Source: Tsukamurella asaccharolytica | GTDB taxonomy: Bacteria; Actinomycetota; Actinomycetes; Mycobacteriales; Mycobacteriaceae | Length of the DNA stretch: 64,000 bases | Direction of reading: 5' to 3' | Assembly (NCBI RefSeq): GCF_007858435.1 | Contig: NZ_VIGW01000006.1 | Coordinates: 1-64,000, forward strand | Shown: one piece after another, positions 18,313-27,613 of the stretch | How the letters are laid out: each line of letters starts with the position of its first letter | Numbering within the stretch: the first letter of the stretch is position 1 | The notes under the pieces: generated by a model | Databases searched by the model: none | What the model was told of the DNA's origin: nothing | Seen by the model: only the letters and a program-made list of their open reading frames with translations | Made by a program: the position numbers and the translations under genes

Positions 18313-19416
18313 CTAAATCCTAATGGTGTCCCACCCGGGCACGTCCTCCGGCTGCCGCGGGCCGTACCCGGTGTACTGCGCGGACGGCCGGATCAGTTTG
18401 TCCGCGCGCTTCTGCTCGAGGATGTGGGCGCACCAGCCGGCGGTCCGCGCGCAGGTGAACATGGCCGGCATCATCCGCGGCGGCACGCCCGCGTAGTCGA
18501 GGATCACCGCCGCCCAGAACTCGACGTTCGTCGAGATCGCCCGGTCGGGCCGGCGCTCGGCGAAGACCGCGTTCGCCTCCCGCTCGAGTGCGGCGGCGGC
18601 CTCGTACCGCGGCGCGTGCAGGTCGCGCGCCACCGACCGCAGGACCCCGGCGCGGGGGTCCTCCGCGCGGTAGATGCGGTGGCCGAAGCCCATGATCTTC
18701 TCGCCCCGGTCCAGCCGCGCGGTGACCACGCCCCGGGGGTCGTCGGTGCGCACCACCTCGTCGAGCATCGGCAGCACGCGCGACGGTGCGCCGCCGTGCA
18801 GCGGGCCCGACAGCGCACCGACCGCACCCGAGAGCGCCGTCGAGACGTCGGCGCCCGTCGACGCGATGACCCGCGCCGTGAGCGTGGACGTGTTGAGGCC
18901 GTGTTCGGCGGCCGCCACCCAGTACGCGTCGATGGCGCGCACATGGTCCGGGTCGGGTTCGCCGTGCCAGCGGGTCATGAACCGGTGCGTGATGGTGGGG
19001 GACCGGTCGATGATCCGCTGCGGCACGGCCGGGCGCTCGAGGCCGCGGGCCGACTGCGCGACGAAGCTCAGCGTCATCACCGAGGCGCGCGCCAGGTTCT
19101 CGCGGGCGGTGGCGTCGTCGATGTCGAGGAGCGGCTCGAAGCCCCACAGCGGGCCCAGCATCGCGAGGCCGGCCTGCGCGTCCACGCGCACGTCGCCGCT
19201 GTGGATGGGCAGGGGGAAGGGTTCGGCGGCGGGCAGCGGGTTGCCGAACTCGCCGTCCACGAGCAGGCCCCACACCTGGCCGTAGGTGACCCGGTCGCGC
19301 ACGAGGTCGGCCACGTCGACGCCCCGGTATCGCAGCACCCCGCCCTGCTTGTCCGGCTCGGCGATCTCCGTGGAGAACGCGACGACGCCTTCGAGCCCGC
19401 CCGGAATCTCAGTCAT
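18313..19416 (-). CDS. citA: Citrate synthase 2 (CitA type)
   Basis: This 367-residue citrate/methylcitrate synthase family protein condenses acetyl-CoA (or propionyl-CoA) with oxaloacetate. Key stretches are [29 protein letters not shown] (active-site His), [13 protein letters not shown] and [15 protein letters not shown] with the second His. It is shorter and diverged from the main GltA at 22.7 kb and matches Rv0889c. The ATG follows TAGGCT by 7 bases, 31 bp from the divergent pdxH start. Confidence 0.92.
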   Translation of the reverse strand: MTEIPGGLEGVVAFSTEIAEPDKQGGVLRYRGVDVADLVRDRVTYGQVWGLLVDGEFGNPLPAAEPFPLPIHSGDVRVDAQAGLAMLGPLWGFEPLLDIDDATARENLARASVMTLSFVAQSARGLERPAVPQRIIDRSPTITHRFMTRWHGEPDPDHVRAIDAYWVAAAEHGLNTSTLTARVIASTGADVSTALSGAVGALSGPLHGGAPSRVLPMLDEVVRTDDPRGVVTARLDRGEKIMGFGHRIYRAEDPRAGVLRSVARDLHAPRYEAAAALEREANAVFAERRPDRAISTNVEFWAAVILDYAGVPPRMMPAMFTCARTAGWCAHILEQKRADKLIRPSAQYTGYGPRQPEDVPGWDTIRI

Positions 19417-19423
19417 GGTGTGC

Positions 19424-19440
19424 AGCCTAGTGAGTAGGCT
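19424..19440. promoter_or_regulatory. Back-to-back promoters for citA and pdxH
   Basis: In the 31-bp gap between the divergent starts, a minus-strand TAGGCT (19424-19429) and a plus-strand TAGGCT (19435-19440) each end exactly 7 bases before their start codon. Both genes are therefore predicted to be leaderless, and the two -35 regions must overlap the opposite gene's promoter. Confidence 0.6.
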
Positions 19441-19447
19441 CGGGCTC

Positions 19448-20083
19448 GTGGATCTTCAGGCGATGCGCGAGAAGTACGACGGCGACTCCTTCGACCTGCA
19501 GCCCGAGGACCTCGCCGCCGGCTGGGTGCCGCTGTGGCGCTCCTGGTTCGACGAGGCCGTCGCCGCCGGGGCGCCGGAGCCCAACGCGATGGTGCTCGCC
19601 ACCGTCGACGAGACCGGGCTCCCCGCCACTCGCACCGTCCTGTGCAAGGGGCTCGACGAGCGGGGCGTGGTCTTCTACACCAACTACGGCTCCGATAAGG
19701 CCCGCGCCGTCGAGGCGAATCCGGTTGCTTCCGTGACTTTTCCGTGGATCGCGATCCATCGGCAGGTGCACATCCGCGGGTCCGTCACCAAGGTGCTCCC
19801 GGCGGAGACCGCCGCCTACTGGGCGGCGCGGCCGCGGGGCTCGCAGCTCGGCGCGTGGGCGTCGGACCAGTCCCGGCCGGTGGCCTCCCGGGCCGCGATG
19901 GCGGAGCGGTTCGCCGAGGTCGAGGCCCGGTTCGAGGGCGTCGACGTGCCCGTGCCGCCGGAGTGGGGCGGCTACCGGATCGCGCCGCAGGTCGTCGAGT
20001 TCTGGCAGGGCCGGGAGAACCGGGTGCACAACCGGGTGCGGCTCGTCGCGCCCGAGTACGCGCCCGTGCGCCTCCAACCCTGA
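19448..20083 (+). CDS. pdxH: Pyridoxamine 5'-phosphate oxidase PdxH
   Basis: PdxH oxidises pyridoxine/pyridoxamine phosphate to PLP using FMN. The 211-residue product has MREKY near the N terminus, [26 protein letters not shown] (FMN/substrate region), and the C-terminal [12 protein letters not shown] signature that contacts PLP. The GTG at 19448 lies 7 bases after a TAGGCT -10. PLP supply fits the neighbouring SerC, a PLP enzyme. A long palindrome begins at its stop codon. Confidence 0.94.
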   Translation: MDLQAMREKYDGDSFDLQPEDLAAGWVPLWRSWFDEAVAAGAPEPNAMVLATVDETGLPATRTVLCKGLDERGVVFYTNYGSDKARAVEANPVASVTFPWIAIHRQVHIRGSVTKVLPAETAAYWAARPRGSQLGAWASDQSRPVASRAAMAERFAEVEARFEGVDVPVPPEWGGYRIAPQVVEFWQGRENRVHNRVRLVAPEYAPVRLQP

Positions 20084-20143
20084 ATTGAACGATGTTCTGG
20101 AGAGGAAAACCCCAGGTCGGAATCTCCAGAACGTCGTTCAATT
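20083..20143. repeat. Long palindrome at the pdxH stop (terminator-like)
   Basis: Twenty-one-base arms at 20083-20103 and 20123-20143 pair with a single G-T wobble around a 19-base loop. The outer sequence AATTGAACGATGTTC and the trailing GTTCAATTGCG resemble the palindrome at 60046-60105. It probably ends pdxH transcription. It also marks the break point where the MFS gene downstream has lost its first half. Confidence 0.7.
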
Positions 20144-20186
20144 GCGGGGTTCGCGGCGATCGTGAGGAAGTCGTAGTATCTGTCGG

Positions 20187-20732
20187 GTGCCGAGACTCCT
20201 GGCCGTGCCCCGCGCCCTGTTCCCGCAGATCGCGCACGAGAACTTCGGGGATCCCGTCGAGGGCGGCTGGGTGTTCGGCGCCCTGTTCGCGGCGATGTCG
20301 GTGGGCGCCGTGCTCGGCGGGGTGCTCTCGGGCTGGACGTCGCGCGTCGCGCGGCAGGGCCTCGCCGTGATCGTGATGATCGTACTGTGGGGCCTGGCGA
20401 TCGGCGGCTTCGGCGTGGCCGCCCAGTTCGGCTGGCTGTGGGCGGCGCTGGTGCTGCTCGCGCTGGGCGGCGCGGCCGACATGTTCTCCGCCGCCTTCCG
20501 CACGACGATGCTGCAGGAGGCCGCGACCGACGACGTGCGCGGGCGGCTGCAGGGCGTCTTCACCGTGGTCGTGGCCGGCGGGCCGCGCATCGGCGACGCG
20601 GTGCACGGCGCGGCCGCCGTCTCCGCCGGCGCGGCGATGGCGGCGGCGGGCGGCGGCGTGCTCGTGATCGTCTTCACGGTGCTCGCGGCCCTCGCGGTCC
20701 CCGCCTTCGTCCGCTACCGCGTCGCCCGCTGA
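20187..20732 (+). pseudogene. Half-length MFS transporter (EntS-like C-terminal half)
   Basis: The 181 residues correspond to the last six helices of an EntS-type MFS exporter. They begin at ALFPQIAHENFGDPVEGGWVFGALFAAMSVGAVLG, normally near residue 220, and keep the family marker GGPRIGDAVHG. The N-terminal half is absent upstream, where only a palindrome and pdxH lie. Codon use is still excellent. A TAGTAT element (20174-20179) lies 7 bases before the GTG at 20187, so the remnant could be expressed. It is most likely a 5'-truncated pseudogene; a functional half-transporter is less likely. Confidence 0.65.
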
Positions 20733-20745
20733 GCCCCTGTTCGGG

Positions 20746-21651
20746 CTAGACGGGGAAGGTGGCGCCGGTGAGTTCCTCGGAGACCGCCCACAGGCGACGT
20801 TGCAGGTCCAGGTCGTAGGACTGCGCGCTGGAGGTCACGACGGTCGGGGCGCCGCGGCTTCCGCCGATTCCGTCGGGGCCGTAGTACTGGCCGCCAAGGG
20901 CGCCGGGATCGGTCGCGGCGCGCAGCTGGGAGAGCGCGCCGTGGTGCGCGTCGTGCGAGATCAACGGCGCAGCGACCTGCAGCGCCCGCGGCAGGTGGCG
21001 GACGAGCTCGGTATCGGCGACTCCCGGGTGCGCGGCGATGGCGACGGTGCCCCGCTCGGCGGCACGCGCGGCGAGGCGGCGCTGGAGCTCGTAGTGGAAC
21101 AGCAGGTTCGCCAGTTTGCTCTGCCCGTACGCGGCGACCCGGTCGTAGGAGCGCTCCCACTGCAGGTCGTCGAAATGGATGGCCCCGCGGATGCGGTGGG
21201 CGAGGCTGGCGACGGTCACCACGCGGGACCCCGGCACCGCGAGCAGCAGGTCGAGCACCTGTGCGGTCCACGCGAAGTGGCCCAAGTGGTTGGTGCCGAA
21301 CTGCAGCTCGAAACCATCGGTGGTGGTCTGCTTCGGCGGGTACATGACGCCGGCGTTGTTGATCAGCAGGTCCACGCGCGGGGTGCTCGAGCGCAGCTCC
21401 GCGGCCGCCTCACCCACCGAGGCGAGCGAACCGAGGTCCAGGCGCTGCACGCGCACCGTCGCACCCGGGGCGAGGGCGGCGATGCGCCGCGCGGCGTCGG
21501 CGCCCTTGCCGGTGTCGCGCACCGCGAGCACGACCTCGGCGCCCTTCTGCGCGAGCACACGCGCGGTCTCGAAGCCCAGGCCGGTGTTCGCGCCGGTGAC
21601 GACGGCGACCCGTCCGGCCTGGGTGGGGACATCCTTCTCGGTCCAGCTCAT
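20746..21651 (-). CDS. Short-chain dehydrogenase/reductase (retinol-dehydrogenase-like)
   Basis: This 301-residue SDR has the NAD(P) motif VVTGANTGLGFETA, NNAGVM, and the active-site YGQSKLANLLF. It belongs to the large protochlorophyllide/retinol dehydrogenase-like group with a DGFELQFGTNHLGHF segment. The start at 21651 is chosen for the GAGGAG ribosome site a few bases upstream; the longer open frame antisense to the epimerase is spurious. The substrate is unknown. Confidence 0.92.
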   Translation of the reverse strand: MSWTEKDVPTQAGRVAVVTGANTGLGFETARVLAQKGAEVVLAVRDTGKGADAARRIAALAPGATVRVQRLDLGSLASVGEAAAELRSSTPRVDLLINNAGVMYPPKQTTTDGFELQFGTNHLGHFAWTAQVLDLLLAVPGSRVVTVASLAHRIRGAIHFDDLQWERSYDRVAAYGQSKLANLLFHYELQRRLAARAAERGTVAIAAHPGVADTELVRHLPRALQVAAPLISHDAHHGALSQLRAATDPGALGGQYYGPDGIGGSRGAPTVVTSSAQSYDLDLQRRLWAVSEELTGATFPV

Positions 21652-21750
21652 GCGCACTCCTCGGGGGCCTGCGACCCAGGCTAGCGCGCCGGCCTCGCCC
21701 ACTCCGGCCGACGGTGCTCGCGGCGCGCGCCGCCGCCGTACTATTGCGCC

Positions 21751-22638
21751 ATGTCGGTCCAACCCGGATTCACGATCGCGGCCGGCGGCTATGTCGCGGA
21801 GATCGCACGGGTGGGCGCCGGCCTGCGCGGCCTCCGCCGCGACGGCGTCGCCCTCACCGAGGAGTGGCCGCTCGGGGAGAAGCCGCCGCTGTCCGCCGGC
21901 CTCGTGCTCGCGCCGTGGCCGGGCCGCACCGAGGACGGCCTCTACAGCTGGGACGGCGAGGTCTACCGGCTCGCGGTGACCAGCGACGTCACCGGAACCG
22001 CCGACCACGGGCTCGTGCGCCGCGTCGAATGGGACGACGTGGAGGTCGCCGCCGACGCCGTGACCCTGGTCCGCGACGTCGGGCACCACCCCGGGTGGCC
22101 CTTCGACCTGCACCTGCGGATCCGGTACAGCGTCGCCGCCGACGGCCTGACCTGCGCCTTCGAGGCCCGCAACGACGGCGGCACGGACCTGCCGCTCGCC
22201 GTCGGCTTCCACACCTACCTGCGCGTCGGCGACGACTCCGTCGACGCCTGCACCCTCGAGTTCGGGGCCGGGCGCTGGCAGCCGCTCGACGGGCGCCTGC
22301 TGCCCGACGGTCCGCCGCGCCCCGTCGACGGGACGCCGTACGACTACCGCACCCCGCGCGCCCTCGACGGTGTGCAGATCGACACACCCTTCACCGATGT
22401 GCCGCGGAACACCGTGCTCCGCGGCCCGACGGGGCAGACGGAACTGTGGACGGCGCCGACATTGCCGTGGGCCCAGGTGTTCATCGCCGACCCGGTCAAC
22501 GGCAAGGGCTACCCCGGTCGCGGCCGCGCCCTGGCGGTGGAGCCGATGTCCGCCCCGGGCAATGCCCTCCACACGGGAACGGACGTGATCCGGCTGGCGC
22601 CGGGGGCGGGGTGGAGCACCGAATGGGGCCTCCGGTGA
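21751..22638 (+). CDS. Aldose 1-epimerase family protein
   Basis: This 295-residue galactose-mutarotase-like beta-sandwich protein has an N-terminal AGLVLAPWPGRTEDGLYSWDG segment, DHGLVRRVEWD with a catalytic-type His, and VGFHTYLRV with the second His. It interconverts anomers of a sugar or sugar phosphate; the substrate is not evident. TACTAT (21739-21744) lies 6 bases before the ATG, giving a leaderless mRNA. It is divergent from the SDR. Confidence 0.9.
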   Translation: MSVQPGFTIAAGGYVAEIARVGAGLRGLRRDGVALTEEWPLGEKPPLSAGLVLAPWPGRTEDGLYSWDGEVYRLAVTSDVTGTADHGLVRRVEWDDVEVAADAVTLVRDVGHHPGWPFDLHLRIRYSVAADGLTCAFEARNDGGTDLPLAVGFHTYLRVGDDSVDACTLEFGAGRWQPLDGRLLPDGPPRPVDGTPYDYRTPRALDGVQIDTPFTDVPRNTVLRGPTGQTELWTAPTLPWAQVFIADPVNGKGYPGRGRALAVEPMSAPGNALHTGTDVIRLAPGAGWSTEWGLR

Positions 22639-22725
22639 CGGCCCGATTTCCGCGGGGAACCGCGGTACCGCTAGGTTCTAGCCAGGTAGCTTTTATCCGC
22701 CGACCACAGCGAGGGGATACGAACA

Positions 22726-24018
<1,293 letters not shown>

Positions 24019-24069
24019 ATGCCGCCCATCCGGCGTGACAATCTGCACCGCCTGATCAAAGGAGTCTCT

Positions 24070-24429
24070 ATGACCAAGCCCGAGATCGAGTTCATCGAGG
24101 GCCCCGCGCCCACCGAGCTCGTCATCAAGGACATCGTGGTGGGCGACGGTGCCGAGGCCCAGCCCGGCAGCGTCGTGGACGTGCACTACGTGGGCGTCGA
24201 GTTCGACAGCGGCGAGGAGTTCGACTCCTCGTGGAGCCGCGGCGAGTCCATCAACTTCCCGCTGCGCAGCCTCATCGCAGGCTGGCAGGAGGGCATCCCG
24301 GGCATGAAGGTCGGCGGCCGTCGCCAGCTGATCTGCCCGCCCGCCCTGGCCTACGGCCCCGCCGGCGGTGGCCACCGCCTGTCGGGCAAGACGCTCGTCT
24401 TCGTGATCGACCTGCTCGGCGTCAAGTAG
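24070..24429 (+). CDS. FKBP-type peptidyl-prolyl cis-trans isomerase
   Basis: This 119-residue single-domain FKBP has DVHYVGVEFDSGEEFDSSW and the active-site region GWQEGIPGMKVGGRRQL, ending VFVIDLLGVK. It catalyses proline isomerisation in the cytoplasm, as no signal peptide is present. The ATG at 24070 follows a strong AAAGGAG ribosome site. The order gltA-FKBP is widespread in Mycobacteriales. Confidence 0.94.
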   Translation: MTKPEIEFIEGPAPTELVIKDIVVGDGAEAQPGSVVDVHYVGVEFDSGEEFDSSWSRGESINFPLRSLIAGWQEGIPGMKVGGRRQLICPPALAYGPAGGGHRLSGKTLVFVIDLLGVK

Positions 24430-24431
24430 CG

Positions 24432-25235
24432 TCAGTCCGTTTCCGCGGCGAGGCGGGCGAGCTGCACCGTCGCGCCGCGGAGCCCGGCGGCGTCGTCGAG
24501 CGGCGCGAGGTAGCCGACGCGCGTGACGGCCCACCCGCGGGGCGTGTCGACCCGCAGGTCGAGGCCGTAGCGATCGGCGCGCTCGCAGCGGGCCGAGACG
24601 GCGTCCGGGTAGCCGCCGAAGCGCTGAGCCATCGCCAGCAGCGCGTCCGCGTGATCGTCGTTGAGGTGCCGCACCGCCCCGTCGGAGACGGGGGCCACTG
24701 GGTCGGGCGCGGCCGCCGCGTAGTCGGCGCCGCTCGCCGAGTCCATGCGGCCGTAGCCGCCGACCCACCGCACCCGCTCGACCCCGAGCACCCACAGCGT
24801 GAAGTCGCTGAAGTCGATGTAGTGCCGGGCGGCCGGGACCGCGTCGAGGTGCGCCTGCCGCGCCGCTGCGGCCTCGTCGCCCGCGGGCTCGCGCACCCGC
24901 CCGGCCAGGGTGATCCGCGTGTTGGCGAGCGGGTCCTCGGGTGTCGCGGGGGCGACGATCGACAGGCTCGCGCGGGGATCGCGCCGCAGGTTGCGGCCGT
25001 GTTCGGCCAGGTGGGAGACGCACAGCACCGGCTCGCCCCCGACCAGGCCGTAGGTCACCAGGGAGGCCCAGGGCGCGCCGTCGGAGGAGAGGGTCGCGAG
25101 GGTCGCGGTGAACGTGCCCGCGGCGACGGTGCGCGCCTCCTCCGCCGCGGAGGGACGTGCGGGGCGGGCGATGTCGGTCAACGGCGGGGCGATCGTGGGG
25201 GCGTCGCCGGGGTCCCCGTGGTCTCGTACGGTCAT
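24432..25235 (-). CDS. DUF2470 / HugZ-like flavin- or heme-binding protein
   Basis: This 267-residue protein has an N-terminal split-barrel (pyridoxamine-oxidase-like) domain (about residues 35-165, LATLSSDGAPWASLVTYG) and a C-terminal DUF2470 domain with AVRHLNDDHADALL. It resembles HugZ-type heme-degrading proteins, though heme use here is an inference. The ATG at 25235 is chosen because TACGCT lies 7 bases before it. It converges with FKBP, with a two-base gap. Confidence 0.85.
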   Translation of the reverse strand: MTVRDHGDPGDAPTIAPPLTDIARPARPSAAEEARTVAAGTFTATLATLSSDGAPWASLVTYGLVGGEPVLCVSHLAEHGRNLRRDPRASLSIVAPATPEDPLANTRITLAGRVREPAGDEAAAARQAHLDAVPAARHYIDFSDFTLWVLGVERVRWVGGYGRMDSASGADYAAAAPDPVAPVSDGAVRHLNDDHADALLAMAQRFGGYPDAVSARCERADRYGLDLRVDTPRGWAVTRVGYLAPLDDAAGLRGATVQLARLAAETD

Positions 25236-25369
25236 GGGTCCGAGCGTAGGTGAGGACCGGGCGGCCTGAAATCCACCCGTTCGGAGGATGGCGCCGGTGG
25301 CCCCGGAGTACAAGAATGAGTGCGTCGTCGCGGGAATCCTCGCGGCCAGGAGCTGGTTCGGAGGACTCG

Positions 25370-26995
25370 ATGAACGGGTTGAAGGTTGGGGCCGCTGCGG
25401 CCGCGGTGCTGTCGGTTGCGGGGTTGCTCACGGCGTGCGGCAAGGATTCGGCGACGGAGGAGTCGCCGGTCGCGTTCAGCCCGGTCACGGGAGACCAGTA
25501 CACGGCGAACCCGGGCGCCTTCCAGACCGACGGCGTGGCCGTGCCGCCCAAGAGCGTGATGATGGTGGGCGATCCGGTGGCCGCGCAGGCCGTCGTGAAC
25601 TCGGGTCTGCCGCAGGCCACGATCACCTCGACCAGCAACAACACCACGGTCTACTACCCGCCCGTCCCCGCGGACGCGCTCCCGCCCGACATCCGTCCCG
25701 CCCCGCAGCCCCCGGTGCCGGAGCCGCTGGCCCGGCCCGCGAACACCCGGCCGTGGCAGTACACGCCGCGTCAGATCGACGCGTACCGCACCATCTGCGA
25801 CACCGGTCGCTGGGGCTCGTGGATCGCGGGCCCCGAGTACCAGACGCAGGTCTGCTGGAGTGTCTACGGCCGCCAGCTCGGCGTCCGGCCGTGGGTCCCG
25901 GGCCAGCCGCGGCCCTGGGACCGGCCCGGATACCCGCGGCCGTGGTTCGACCCGGGCTTCCGCGCGGATGTCCCCGTGATGTGGATCTACCCGCGCGGCT
26001 GGACGCAGCCGAGGCCGCAGCCGATCATCTCGGTGTCGATCACGATCAACATCGGCACCAATCCGTACCGCAGGGTCAACCCGCGCTTCGGCGACCCGTT
26101 CTTCCCGGTCTGGGCCGTCACGCCGGGCCGGCCCGTCGACGTGTGCGGGCAGGACATGATCGTCGCGCCGGTGTACACCTCGACGACCACGACCACGACG
26201 ACCGTGATCAGCGCGCCCGTCGCCCCCGGGGTGGTGCTTGCGCCGCTGCCGACGTCGGCGAAGATCGAACCGATCCTCGCGCTGCCCGGCGCGCGGATCC
26301 CCGGCAACGTCAACATCAATCCCACGATCGTGGCCCCGGTCGCCGCCGCGCTCGACGGCGCGGTGATCCAGGCCGGCAGCCGTGCGGAGGTCGAGGCTGC
26401 CGTCGGCACCAGCGTCAAGGTGTCGGTGGCGAACCCGAGCTCGGCGCCGACCACGACGGCGACCACGGCCGCTGCGGACACCGCCGGTCGCGGGAGCACG
26501 GGCACGACCGCGCCCGGCACCGGAACGGCCACGGCCCCCGGCACCGGAGCCGCGACCTCCCCGGCCCAGGCACCGGCACCGTCCGGGGCGCGGGCCGGTG
26601 ACCCGGGTACGCCGGCGGGCGGGACGACGGTCCCCACCACCAGCGCCGCACCCGGCGCGCCCAGCCCGACGGTGCCCGCCCTGATCCCGACGACGACGCT
26701 CGCGCCGCCGATCACGACCGTTGCGCCGGTGCCGACCACGGTGGCCCCCGTGCCCACCACCGTCGCGCCGGTCCCGATCACCGTGCCGGTGCCGACGCGC
26801 ACCGTCGCGCCGGTCCCGACGACGACCGTGCCGGTGCCGACGCGCACTGTCGCGCCGGTCCCGACGACGACTGTGCCGATTCCGACGACGACCGTGCCGG
26901 TCCCCGTGCCGACCCGTGAGATTCCGATCCCGATCGCGCCCCGGACGACGGTGCAGGCGCCGGTCACGACCACGACGGTGGCCCCGGCGACGTAG
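25370..26995 (+). CDS. Secreted lipoprotein with Thr/Pro/Val repeat tail
   Basis: This 541-residue protein starts MNGLKVGAAAAAVLSVAGLLTACGKD, a lipoprotein signal with lipobox LTAC, after a GGAGG ribosome site. A middle part (about residues 100-290) is rich in Trp, Pro and Arg with two Cys (ICDTGRW, VCWSVYG) and GRPVDVCGQD. The last 110 residues are tandem units of the type TVAPVPTT / TVPVPTRT, an extended wall-spanning or adhesive stalk. No known enzymatic domain is visible. The repeats are coding, and they make this region prone to length variation. Confidence 0.85.
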   Translation: MNGLKVGAAAAAVLSVAGLLTACGKDSATEESPVAFSPVTGDQYTANPGAFQTDGVAVPPKSVMMVGDPVAAQAVVNSGLPQATITSTSNNTTVYYPPVPADALPPDIRPAPQPPVPEPLARPANTRPWQYTPRQIDAYRTICDTGRWGSWIAGPEYQTQVCWSVYGRQLGVRPWVPGQPRPWDRPGYPRPWFDPGFRADVPVMWIYPRGWTQPRPQPIISVSITINIGTNPYRRVNPRFGDPFFPVWAVTPGRPVDVCGQDMIVAPVYTSTTTTTTTVISAPVAPGVVLAPLPTSAKIEPILALPGARIPGNVNINPTIVAPVAAALDGAVIQAGSRAEVEAAVGTSVKVSVANPSSAPTTTATTAAADTAGRGSTGTTAPGTGTATAPGTGAATSPAQAPAPSGARAGDPGTPAGGTTVPTTSAAPGAPSPTVPALIPTTTLAPPITTVAPVPTTVAPVPTTVAPVPITVPVPTRTVAPVPTTTVPVPTRTVAPVPTTTVPIPTTTVPVPVPTREIPIPIAPRTTVQAPVTTTTVAPAT

Positions 26996-27015
26996 CCCGG
27001 ATTTCCGTGCGCGGG

Positions 27016-27042
27016 GATCGCAGAGCTTGACGGCCTGCGATC
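27016..27042. terminator. Possible terminator after the lipoprotein gene
   Basis: A perfect 8-bp inverted repeat, GATCGCAG (27016-27023) and CTGCGATC (27035-27042), lies in the 66-bp gap before the GAF gene. The stem is short and no T run follows, so this is tentative. Confidence 0.35.
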
Positions 27043-27061
27043 GCCTCCGGACCCTGGGGGC

Positions 27062-27547
27062 ATGACTTCACGTCCCGACACCACCCGTGGGCTCGGCCCG
27101 GTGGCCGACGAACTCGCCCGCGTGGCAACCGATTTCCGTGTCAAGTCCGTGCTGGTGATGCGCAGCGACGCGGAGTCGATGGTGGTGGCCGGCACGGCAG
27201 GGGAGGCGGCGCACACCTACGTCGTCGGCGGAGCCGGAGCGAAGGCGCTCGGCGCCCCGGGGCGGGTCCCGCTGTACTGCGAGCGGGTCGTCGACGGCGA
27301 CGAAGCGGTCTACGTGCGGGACTCGCGGGCCGATGCGGTGTTCGCGGGCAACGAGGACGAGACGGAGTACGGGCTGATCAACTACCTCGGCCTCCCGGTC
27401 CACGACGCGGACGGCGCCGTGGTGGGCACGGTCTGCGTGCTCGACGACACCGCCCGCGAGTACGGCGAGGATCAGCGCCGCGAGCTCGCGCGGCTGCGCG
27501 ACTCCGTGGAGTCCCTCCTGCGCGAGGATCCCGACGCCCTGAGTTGA
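27062..27547 (+). CDS. GAF domain protein
   Basis: This 161-residue protein consists of a single GAF domain (about residues 10-150): VYVRDSRADAVFAGNEDETEYGLINYLGLPV and GTVCVLDD are typical. It has no output domain, so it is a stand-alone sensor of unknown ligand; a Cys pair (C82 region, VCVLDD) is present. A redox or small-molecule role is a guess. It precedes the Mn transporter but is separated from it by a strong palindrome. Confidence 0.85.
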   Translation: MTSRPDTTRGLGPVADELARVATDFRVKSVLVMRSDAESMVVAGTAGEAAHTYVVGGAGAKALGAPGRVPLYCERVVDGDEAVYVRDSRADAVFAGNEDETEYGLINYLGLPVHDADGAVVGTVCVLDDTAREYGEDQRRELARLRDSVESLLREDPDALS

Positions 27548-27560
27548 CGTCCTCCGGAAC

Positions 27561-27600
27561 GCGAAGACAATGTTTCGGTTGCCCGAAACATTGTCTTCGC
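27561..27600. promoter_or_regulatory. Perfect palindrome over the mntH promoter: probable metal-repressor operator
   Basis: Arms of 18 bases (27561-27578 and 27583-27600) are perfectly complementary around a 4-base centre, with inner half-sites TGTTTCGG and CCGAAACA. The -10 TAGCCT (27602-27607) follows by one base, so the expected -35 falls in the palindrome centre. Binding of a repressor would block the promoter. A DtxR/MntR-type regulator is the natural candidate for an Nramp gene. The palindrome could also terminate the GAF gene. Confidence 0.65.
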
Positions 27601-27613
27601 CTAGCCTCGTAGC

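Noticed and set aside
26160-27000. Minus-strand Val/Gly/Thr-rich frame opposite the lipoprotein
   Set aside because: It is the complement of the TVAPVPTT repeats. The lipobox and ribosome site prove the plus-strand gene.
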